A stretch of 5,763 bases of DNA from Nostoc sp. CHAB 5715 (GTDB lineage: Bacteria; Cyanobacteriota; Cyanobacteriia; Cyanobacteriales; Nostocaceae): the NCBI RefSeq assembly GCF_020829685.1, contig NZ_JAIVFR010000459.1, positions 1-5,763 of the forward strand, read 5' to 3'. Position numbers and translations under genes: made by a program. Shown one piece after another: positions 1-4,606 of the stretch (its first letter is position 1; each line of letters opens with the position of its first letter). A model generated the notes under the pieces. That model worked only from the letters and a program-made list of their open reading frames with translations. It ran no database searches and was not told the DNA's origin.

Positions 1-270
1 ATTGGTAGTTTGATTGACTCTCATCCTGGAATTCATGGGGGAACTGCTTTGATTGCAGGCACAGGAGTTACCGTTCGTCGAATTGCAATTTGGCATAACG
101 CGGGTCATAGCATAGAAGAAATTGCTCATGAAATAGAGCATTTAAACTTGGCGCAGGTTTATGCGGCATTAACCCATTACTACGCCAACAAAAATGAAAT
201 CGATGTGGACATTGCAGCAGATGAAGCTGAATATGATCGCCTCATAGCCTTGCACAAATCTAGTAAATAA
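1..270 (+). CDS. DUF433 family antitoxin-like protein, 5' end outside window
   Basis: The frame is open from base 1 to the TAA at 268-270, giving 89 residues. A TTG codon at 10 could serve as a start, but the frame continues upstream without a stop and DUF433 proteins normally have more residues before the PGIHGG segment, so I treat this as the C-terminal part of a longer gene. The visible protein carries the family pattern: HPGIHGGTALIAGTGVTVRR, then IAIWHNAGHSIEEIAHEI, then NLAQVYAALTHYYANKNEID. In the family this small domain contains a helix-turn-helix-like fold and is commonly found directly before a DUF5615 PIN-like gene, as here, with a gap of only 2 bp. By family knowledge it is the probable antitoxin and perhaps an autorepressor of a type II-like toxin-antitoxin pair; the sequence shows family and arrangement only. 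The promoter would lie outside the window. Confidence 0.85.
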   Translation: MGSLIDSHPGIHGGTALIAGTGVTVRRIAIWHNAGHSIEEIAHEIEHLNLAQVYAALTHYYANKNEIDVDIAADEAEYDRLIALHKSSK

Positions 271-272
271 TC

Positions 273-638
273 GTGAGTCAAATTCGTCTGTATACCGATG
301 AGGATTCTAACCGTCGAGCAATTGTGCAAGCTTTAAGAGAGAGGGGTATAGACGTAATGACGAGCTTGGAAGCAAATCGATTAAGATACGCCGATGAGGA
401 GCAGCTTATATGGGCGACGGAGCAAGGTAGGGTGATATATAGCGGCAATGTGCGAGACTTTTACCGTTTGCACACCGAGTTTGTCACACGCGGACAACCT
501 CATGCAGGTATACTGCTGATGCAGCAACAGCGGTTTTCAGTAGGTGAGCAGGTACGTGGAATCTTGGAGCTGTTGGCGACAAAATCAGCCGAGCAGATGC
601 ACAATCAAGTTGAATTTCTCAGTGATTGGCTTGATTGA
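273..638 (+). CDS. DUF5615 PIN-like domain protein, probable toxin of a TA pair
   Basis: A 121-residue protein starting at GTG 273, 2 bp after the stop of the DUF433 gene. No Shine-Dalgarno motif is visible, so translation is probably coupled to the upstream gene. The N-terminus IRLYTDEDSNRRAIVQALRE and the later GRVIYSGNVRDFYRLH are hallmarks of the DUF5615 (Mut7-C-like, PIN-related) family. Acidic residues likely to form the metal-binding site are D9, E10 and D11 after the first strand, D41-E43 in YADEEQL, and D62 in NVRDF. PHAGILLM (about 76-83) matches the usual strand that follows. The length is normal and no frameshift is seen. By analogy with PIN proteins it may act as a ribonuclease held in check by the DUF433 partner; activity is not shown by the sequence. 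Start choice: the next in-frame ATG (M29) would remove the first acidic cluster. Confidence 0.85.
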   Translation: MSQIRLYTDEDSNRRAIVQALRERGIDVMTSLEANRLRYADEEQLIWATEQGRVIYSGNVRDFYRLHTEFVTRGQPHAGILLMQQQRFSVGEQVRGILELLATKSAEQMHNQVEFLSDWLD

Positions 639-774
639 AGTGCCAAAGGCTTGCAGAATGTTGATTTGGAAGTTGAAGTTAAAATATCATTAACATTACA
701 ATTCTCAATTGCTTCCTGAATTTCTGTGGGAATATTAGATAAGAAATTATACCTAAATTACACATTAAAGTCTT

Positions 775-781
775 AAAGGAG
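775..781 (+). promoter_or_regulatory. Ribosome binding site AAAGGAG that sets the start of the 789 gene
   Basis: AAAGGAG lies 7 nt before ATG 789. An alternative in-frame TTG at 783 would sit only 1 nt after this motif, which is too close for initiation, so ATG 789 is preferred. No convincing sigma-70 promoter is visible in 639-774, an AT-rich stretch with only weak -10-like matches near 733. Confidence 0.7.
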
Positions 782-788
782 ATTGTCG

Positions 789-1568
789 ATGCAGCTTCTC
801 GAATGTCCTCCTGTTGCAGTCATTGCTGGAGAAAATGCGGTTCACGTTTCTCAACTACCTTCTACATGGCAAGACATTGCTAGAGGAACCACGAGTGTCG
901 GACTTTCTCATCCCCAAAGCTATGTTGAGATGGCACAGTTGTTCTTATATAAATTAGAGCATGGTGATGTTGACTTGTTTAGCGATCGCCCCCAACTAGC
1001 TCACTTGATACCGTCATTTTCCCAGCTATTTGCACAATTGGCATGGGAAACCCTAGAATTTTTTGGGCAAGACTTTCTCAAACACAGCTATCCGAACTTT
1101 GAAAAAATTCTCCAGGATGTGCAGTCAAAGGGTGCAAAGTATGCTGATGAAGTAAAAGTCGCTCGCATTGGTATAGATTTATTCAACGAGTTTGGTTATG
1201 AACTACCTGCCAGCTTCTATCATGTGCATCTAGCACCAATTTACCGCGATCATGTTTTTGAAGAACGCGCCTTACGATTTGATCAGCGCGATATTGAACA
1301 CAAACGTGCTTGGGATGCCATACTCCATGCAGGTAAAGTATTTGCGATTCAGATGAAAGTGCAAAGTATTGCCTCCAAATACGGTTTTACTTATCAACAC
1401 GGCTGTGGTTGCAACTCTCACCTATCTTCCATTGATGTATCTCGTGGCGCGTTTGAATATGAATTGAGTCTTGAAAAGCGCCAGCGATGGATTCGCAGTT
1501 TTATCTGGACTGCTTGGTATGAGTATGCTTTCTTTGCGATCGTGCCAAATACGAGTTATTTAGTTTAA
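789..1568 (+). CDS. Protein of unknown function, 259 aa, with HGCGCNSH motif
   Basis: I do not recognise this family. The protein has 259 residues from ATG 789 and looks soluble: no signal peptide and no membrane-length hydrophobic stretch. What can be seen: a mixed helical N-terminal half; a segment rich in aromatic and histidine residues, FYHVHLAPIYRDHVFEER, at 143-160 (H145, H147, H155, E158, E159); and a Cys/His cluster HGCGCNSH at 204-211 (H204, C206, C208, H211). The last cluster could bind a metal or be redox active, but that is speculation. The C-terminus is rich in tryptophan and aromatic residues (RWIRSFIWTAWYEYAFF, about 233-249). A HIP1 site lies inside it at 982-989. It has its own ribosome binding site and a hairpin terminator 13 bp after the stop, so it is probably monocistronic. 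It faces the oxidase genes convergently, and nothing links it to them. Confidence 0.75.
   Translation: MQLLECPPVAVIAGENAVHVSQLPSTWQDIARGTTSVGLSHPQSYVEMAQLFLYKLEHGDVDLFSDRPQLAHLIPSFSQLFAQLAWETLEFFGQDFLKHSYPNFEKILQDVQSKGAKYADEVKVARIGIDLFNEFGYELPASFYHVHLAPIYRDHVFEERALRFDQRDIEHKRAWDAILHAGKVFAIQMKVQSIASKYGFTYQHGCGCNSHLSSIDVSRGAFEYELSLEKRQRWIRSFIWTAWYEYAFFAIVPNTSYLV
982..989. repeat. HIP1 octamer GCGATCGC
   Basis: This is a perfect copy of the palindromic octamer that is strongly over-represented in many cyanobacterial genomes. It lies inside the 789-1568 gene and supports a cyanobacterial host. Confidence 0.9.
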
Positions 1569-1581
1569 AGGGAAATGAGCA

Positions 1582-1611
1582 GAGGGAGAAATTACTCCCT
1601 CATTCTTATTT
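1582..1611 (+). terminator. Hairpin terminator after the 789-1568 gene
   Basis: GAGGGAG (1582-1588) pairs perfectly with CTCCCTC (1595-1601) across a 6-nt AAATTA loop. The T-rich run ATTCTTATTT follows. It starts 13 bp after the TAA. The short G/C-rich stem plus T-rich tail fits a rho-independent terminator on the plus strand; the tail is interrupted, so its efficiency is uncertain. Confidence 0.6.
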
Positions 1612-1703
1612 AGGACTTACGCAAAAAGTGCTAAAAAGCTTAATTTATCGAACCGCCAAGAACGCCAAGAACGCCAAGAATCGTAGAGTTTGCGTAAGTC
1701 CTA
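1611..1703. mobile_element. MITE-like inverted-repeat element 1, about 93 bp, GGACTTACGCA ends
   Basis: A perfect 15-bp inverted repeat bounds the element: TAGGACTTACGCAAA at 1611-1625 and its complement at 1689-1703. The interior contains a short tandem repeat of AACGCCAAG (1651-1680, about three copies, the first with an extra C). There is no room for a transposase. TTATTTA occurs just outside both ends (1606-1612 and 1704-1710), a possible target duplication, but it does not abut both ends exactly. Ends of the GGACTTACGCA type are, to my recollection, common in Nostoc-type genomes; the transposase that would mobilise it is not known to me. Confidence 0.7.
1651..1680. repeat. Short tandem repeat of AACGCCAAG
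   Basis: About three tandem copies: AACCGCCAAG (1651-1660, one inserted C), AACGCCAAG (1661-1669) and AACGCCAAG (1670-1678), then AA. It sits inside MITE-like element 1 and has no coding role that I can see. Confidence 0.8.
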
Positions 1704-1727
1704 TTATTTACTCAGGACTTACGCAAA
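1689..1727. repeat. Perfect 14-bp stem-loop formed by adjacent element ends
   Basis: The right arm of element 1 (TTTGCGTAAGTCCT, 1689-1702) and the left arm of element 2 (1714-1727) are perfect complements separated by 11 nt. In RNA from either strand they could form a strong hairpin. It lies between two convergent genes and may act as a transcription barrier, but no T-run follows either side, so I do not call it a terminator. Confidence 0.65.
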
Positions 1728-1839
1728 GGCAACGTACTTTCGTCATTGCAAACGTTGCGAAGCAATCTCGTCAAGACTGGGATTGCAACGCTTGACTGCG
1801 TTCCACTCGCAATGACTAATCATCGCTGCGTAAGTCCTG
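1713..1839. mobile_element. MITE-like inverted-repeat element 2, about 127 bp, ending at the coxC stop
   Basis: A perfect 13-bp inverted repeat bounds it: CAGGACTTACGCA at 1713-1725 and its complement at 1827-1839. Inside is a second, nested inverted repeat: GTCATTGC (1742-1749) with GCAATGAC (1809-1816), and GCAATC (1762-1767) with GATTGC (1781-1786). The inner sequence resembles a repeat type seen in many bacterial genomes (GTCATTGCGA... ending CGCAATGAC), here placed between cyanobacterial-type ends. The right end touches the coxC stop codon (1840-1842) with no gap, so the element supplies the 3' flank of coxC and could serve as its terminator hairpin. It has no coding capacity. Confidence 0.7.
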
Positions 1840-2442
1840 TTACTGCCAAACGTAGATTAGGATAAACAAAATAATCCAGATAACATCGACGAAGTGCCAA
1901 AATAACGAGGTTGCGTTGACGCCGAAGTGACTTGTGTCGTAGTTGCCAGGTATGAACGATCGCACTAAAATAATCAACTGCAACAGAATACCTGTGAAAA
2001 CGTGCAAACCGTGGAAACCTGTTAGCAGGTAAAACGTCCCACCAAATACCCCTGATGTGAAGCCAAAAGCGAGGCTGTTCCATTCAATCGCTTGTCCAAC
2101 CAAAAAGTAAGTTCCCATCGCCATTGTTGTCAAGAGAAATAGGCGAAATTTCACTAAGTCATGGCGTTGAAGGGCGCGTTCTGCTAAGTAAATTACAAAG
2201 CTACTGGCGACAAGAATTATTGTGTTGATTGTCGGTTCTTTTACTTCTAGCCCGGAAACACCAGCTGGTAGCCAGTTAGGGGTTGTTGTTTTGTAGATGG
2301 CATATCCGGCGAAAAAACTCAAGAAAATGACGCTTTCAGACAGTAGGAAGATGATGAAGCCAAACATCTTGTTGCCTTCTTCGTCGTGTGTATGTTCTGC
2401 GGCTGTGTGGTGCAATTCATTTGAATTGATATAACTGTCCAT
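1840..2442 (-). CDS. coxC: Haem-copper oxidase subunit III (ARTO / cox3 type)
   Basis: Subunit III of the terminal oxidase, a 200-residue inner-membrane protein of the short five-helix type usual in bacteria. Hydrophobic segments are at about 26-50, 71-91, 102-120, 134-161 and 178-199. Family marks: the membrane Glu in FLLSESVIFLSFF (E36), GFHGLHVFTG (H144, H147) in helix 4, and the closing WHFVDVIWI (W182, H183, D186). The His-rich N-terminus (HHTAAEHTHDEEGN) is typical. The frame stays open upstream to a GTG at 2520, but ATG 2442 gives the normal length and puts the start just before the conserved region; the extra 26 codons would run into an inverted repeat. No Shine-Dalgarno motif is visible before either start. 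Unusually, coxC lies 488 bp from coxA, separated by a tandem array and a MITE, so it may need its own promoter. Its stop abuts repeat element 2. Confidence 0.93.
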   Translation of the reverse strand: MDSYINSNELHHTAAEHTHDEEGNKMFGFIIFLLSESVIFLSFFAGYAIYKTTTPNWLPAGVSGLEVKEPTINTIILVASSFVIYLAERALQRHDLVKFRLFLLTTMAMGTYFLVGQAIEWNSLAFGFTSGVFGGTFYLLTGFHGLHVFTGILLQLIILVRSFIPGNYDTSHFGVNATSLFWHFVDVIWIILFILIYVWQ

Positions 2443-2493
2443 TGGTGGAGTTTTGCTTTTAGCTTGAGGGTTGAATTTAAAACGCAAAGGAAA

Positions 2494-2512
2494 CGTAGCT
2501 CGTTGTGCTACG
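2494..2512. repeat. Small stem-loop upstream of coxC
   Basis: CGTAGC (2494-2499) and GCTACG (2507-2512) are perfect complements around a 7-nt loop. The right half overlaps the left arm of the inverted repeat that frames the 21-bp array. It lies 52 bp upstream of the coxC ATG. No role can be assigned from sequence alone. Confidence 0.5.
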
Positions 2513-2808
2513 GTGTACACACAAGTCTTTTGACCTTACCTTTATTGCATCGACTTGCAAGTTTGTTGTATCGACTTGCAAGTTTGTTGTATCGACTTAC
2601 AAGTTTGTTGTATCGACTTACAAGTTTGTTGTATCGACTTACAAGTTTGTTGTATCGACTTACAAGTTTGTTGTATCGACTTGCAAGTTTGTTGTATCGA
2701 CCTGCAAGTTTGTTGTATCGACTTGCACCTTTGTTGTATCGACCTGCAAAAATTAACTTACCCTAAGTTACGGAGTAACTCTAAAAGATTTGTGTGTACA
2801 CAGTAGGA
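2506..2808. repeat. Inverted-repeat-framed composite element enclosing the 21-bp array
   Basis: Imperfect 26-bp arms (2506-2531 and 2783-2808; 23 of 26 match when one is reverse-complemented) face each other around the tandem array. Each arm contains GTGTACAC, and the right one makes the perfect palindrome TGTGTACACA (2793-2802). Between array and right arm is a small hairpin, AGTTAC (2766-2771) with GTAACT (2775-2780). The whole unit of about 303 bp lies in the coxA-coxC gap. It could be a MITE with an expanded interior or a structured region of the transcript. I see no clear target-site duplication and no real gene inside. Confidence 0.65.
2549..2749. repeat. 21-bp tandem array, nine full copies plus one partial
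   Basis: Full copies begin at 2549, 2570, 2591, 2612, 2633, 2654, 2675, 2696 and 2717; a partial copy covers 2738-2749. Each starts ATCGACYTRC and ends TTTGTTGT. Copies 1, 2 and 7 carry the perfect palindrome ACTTGCAAGT; copies 3-6 carry ACTTACAAGT; copy 8 has CCTGCAAGT; copy 9 has TTGCACC. Identical variants sit side by side and divergence grows towards the coxA end, as expected for expansion by slippage or unequal crossover. Because 21 is a multiple of three and the unit has no stop codon in any of its six frames, long apparent ORFs of seven-residue repeats arise; I regard these as artefacts. The period is also two turns of B-DNA, so all copies lie on one face of the helix. Confidence 0.95.
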
Positions 2809-2928
2809 TAGCCTGCAATACCGTTCAGTTAAGCTTTTTTCTCCCCCCCTGCCTCCCCTGCATCCCCTGCTCCCCCTGCCTGCCTTAACAGATAAATTTC
2901 CTTAACTGAACCGTATTGGGATAGCCTG
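2806..2928. repeat. 10-bp direct repeat flanking the MITE (target-site duplication)
   Basis: GGATAGCCTG occurs at 2806-2815 and again at 2919-2928, immediately outside the two terminal inverted repeats of the MITE-like element. A perfect duplication directly abutting both ends is strong evidence that the intervening 103 bp arrived by transposition. The left copy overlaps by 3 bp the right arm of the element framing the 21-bp array. Confidence 0.85.
2816..2918. mobile_element. MITE-like insertion, 103 bp, with 18-bp terminal inverted repeats
   Basis: The ends are CAATACCGTTCAGTTAAG (2816-2833) and CTTAACTGAACCGTATTG (2901-2918), complementary at 17 of 18 positions and flanked by the 10-bp duplication GGATAGCCTG. 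The interior is a polypyrimidine stretch with repeated CCCCTGC-type units (2841-2884) and has no coding capacity. It depends on a transposase elsewhere; a 10-bp duplication would suit several IS families (IS4-like or ISAs1-like are candidates), but I cannot assign one. On the oxidase (minus) strand the TIRs would form an 18-bp hairpin starting 12 bp after the coxA stop, so it may attenuate read-through into coxC. Confidence 0.85.
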
Positions 2929-2930
2929 GG

Positions 2931-4592
2931 TTAGTCTGAGAGGTTAGCTGTCAAAGGTTCAGATTTGCCGTAGCCGTAGGGTTCGGAGATGATGATGGGG
3001 ATTTCTTCAAAGTTTTCTACTGGGGGCGGTGAAGAAACCATCCACTCTAGTCCAATTGCCCGCCAAGGATTATTAGGTGCTTTCTCGCCTTGCATCCAAG
3101 AAATCACCATGTTGAATATGAAGGGTAAGGTGGACATTCCTAAGAGAAATCCGCCCAGGCTAGCGATGATATTCCAGAATTGATACTCTGGGGCGTAGGA
3201 AGCAACTCGGCGTAACATCCCTTGTAATCCCAAGGGGTGCATGGGCAAAAAGTTGAGGTTGGTGCCGATGAAGGCTAACCAGAAGTGGATTTTACCCCAG
3301 CTTTCGGAGTACATCCGCCCAGTCATTTTGGGAAACCAGTGGTAGATGGCAGCATACAAGCCCATTGTCACGGTGCCGTAGAGGACGTAGTGGAAGTGTC
3401 CCACCACAAAGTAGGTATTGTTAACGTGGACATCAACCGGTACGGAGGAAAGCATGATGCCTGTGATTCCTGCGAACACAAACATGATCAATGCACCTAG
3501 AGCGAACAGCATCGGTGTATGTACTCGCAGTTTACCTCCCCAAATAGTTGCTACCCAAGCAAATACTTTAATTCCTGTGGGGACAGATACAAACATCGTC
3601 GTCAGCATGAAAATCAACCGCATCCAGCCTGATGTACCACTGACGTACATGTGGTGTACCCAAACAATACCACTGACTACCGCAATCAAAATGGATGAAA
3701 CGGCAACAACTTTGTAACCAAATAGAGGTTTACGCGAATAAACCGGAAAGATTTCTGAGAAAATCGCAAAGACAGGCAAAATAATCACGTAAACGGCGGG
3801 GTGGGAGTAGAACCAGAAGTAATGCTGGAACATAACTGGATTCCCACCCTTGCTAGGGTCAAAAAAAGCAGTGCCAACTGTGAGGTCAAGTAGCAGCATC
3901 ACTGCACCTGCTGTCAATGCAGGTAGTCCGAATAGTTGGATAATCTGGGCGCTAAACACTCCCCAGACAAACAAGGGCATCCGAAAAAAGCCCATTCCTG
4001 GGGCCCGCATCTTCACGATTGTGGTGACAAAGTTCACTGCCCCCATAATTGAGGATACGCCGGATATTGCCACCGCTAACAGCCAGAGAACTTGACCATT
4101 AATCAAGTTACCTGTGGGATTCTGGAGACTAACTGGTGGGTAAGACCACCAACCGGCTTGGGCTGGGCCACCAGGGACGAAGAAGCTACCCATCATCAAA
4201 ATCCCAACTACTGGCACCATCCAAAAGGCGACGGCGTTGAGGCGAGGAAATGCCATATCTCGCGCCCCAATCATCAATGGCACTAAATAGTTGGCAAAAC
4301 CAACCAGTGAGGGAAATGTCCACAAAAACAGCATCACAGTGCCGTGCATGGTGAACATACCGTTATAGACGGTGCGATCGACTAAATCGGATTCGGGTGT
4401 TAGCAGTTCTCCCCGCATCACCATCGCAAAGATACCGCCGATGAGAAAGAAGAAGAAGGAGGTAACGAGATACTGGATACCAATAACTTTATGGTCAGTA
4501 CTAAAGCTGAAGTATTCTTTCCAGTTACTCGGAGATTCGTGGTTAGGCTTCTCATTAGGGAGAAGAATACCTTCAATAGGAACATTAGTCAT
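2931..4592 (-). CDS. coxA: Haem-copper oxidase subunit I, A2 type (ARTO / cox3 type)
   Basis: Catalytic subunit of the terminal oxidase, reducing O2 to water and pumping protons; 553 residues, about twelve membrane helices, full length for the family. All metal ligands are visible: low-spin haem His H83 (TMHGT) and H401, high-spin haem His H399 (GHFHY), and CuB His H264 (YSHP), H313 and H314 (VHHMY). Y268 in HPAVY is the expected partner of the His-Tyr cross-link. K342 (PTGIK) marks the K channel and D112 (GARDMAFPRLN) the D-channel mouth. Helix VI reads FYSHPAVY: the Glu of A1 oxidases is absent and the Tyr-Ser motif of A2 oxidases is present, as in cyanobacteria. ATG 4592 is preceded by AAAGGA and lies 13 nt after the coxB stop, so the two genes are co-translated neighbours. 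A MITE lies just after the stop codon. Confidence 0.97.
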   Translation of the reverse strand: MTNVPIEGILLPNEKPNHESPSNWKEYFSFSTDHKVIGIQYLVTSFFFFLIGGIFAMVMRGELLTPESDLVDRTVYNGMFTMHGTVMLFLWTFPSLVGFANYLVPLMIGARDMAFPRLNAVAFWMVPVVGILMMGSFFVPGGPAQAGWWSYPPVSLQNPTGNLINGQVLWLLAVAISGVSSIMGAVNFVTTIVKMRAPGMGFFRMPLFVWGVFSAQIIQLFGLPALTAGAVMLLLDLTVGTAFFDPSKGGNPVMFQHYFWFYSHPAVYVIILPVFAIFSEIFPVYSRKPLFGYKVVAVSSILIAVVSGIVWVHHMYVSGTSGWMRLIFMLTTMFVSVPTGIKVFAWVATIWGGKLRVHTPMLFALGALIMFVFAGITGIMLSSVPVDVHVNNTYFVVGHFHYVLYGTVTMGLYAAIYHWFPKMTGRMYSESWGKIHFWLAFIGTNLNFLPMHPLGLQGMLRRVASYAPEYQFWNIIASLGGFLLGMSTLPFIFNMVISWMQGEKAPNNPWRAIGLEWMVSSPPPVENFEEIPIIISEPYGYGKSEPLTANLSD

Positions 4593-4600
4593 GGTTACTT

Positions 4601-4606
4601 TCCTTT
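4601..4606 (-). promoter_or_regulatory. coxA ribosome binding site overlapping the coxB stop
   Basis: On the minus strand AAAGGA (plus-strand TCCTTT, 4601-4606) lies 8 nt before the coxA ATG, and its first base is the last base of the coxB TGA. This fixes the coxA start at 4592 and indicates tight coxB-coxA coupling. Confidence 0.75.

Noticed and set aside
10..12. TTG as the start codon of the DUF433 gene
   Set aside because: The frame is open to the window edge, there is no ribosome binding site in view, and the family usually has more N-terminal residues.
1820..2083. Minus-strand ORF of 87 codons overlapping the coxC 3' end
   Set aside because: It is in a different frame of coxC and runs through the repeat element; coxC is clearly the real gene.
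2443..2520. N-terminal extension of CoxC from GTG 2520
   Set aside because: The extra 26 residues look unlike CoxC N-termini, start inside an inverted-repeat arm, and exceed the usual length; ATG 2442 fits better.
2589..2600. NtcA-like site in the array (GTA...TAC)
   Set aside because: The spacing in GTATCGACTTAC is 6 nt rather than the 8 nt of NtcA sites, and it recurs only because of the tandem repeat.
2549..2749. CRISPR array
   Set aside because: The copies are directly contiguous, with no unique spacers of CRISPR length between them and no cas genes in the window.
2549..2749. Replication origin iterons
   Set aside because: Direct repeats of this length are reminiscent of iterons, but there is no rep or dnaA gene, no DnaA-box series and no AT-rich unwinding region beside them; the site is inside an oxidase locus.
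2464..2806. Three overlapping plus-strand ORFs of seven-residue repeats (YRLTSLL, VVSTYKF, CCIDLQV) as repeat proteins
   Set aside because: They result from a 21-bp unit without stop codons in any frame. There is no ribosome binding site, one begins inside the antisense of coxC's upstream region, and the repeat copies show no codon-position bias in their differences.
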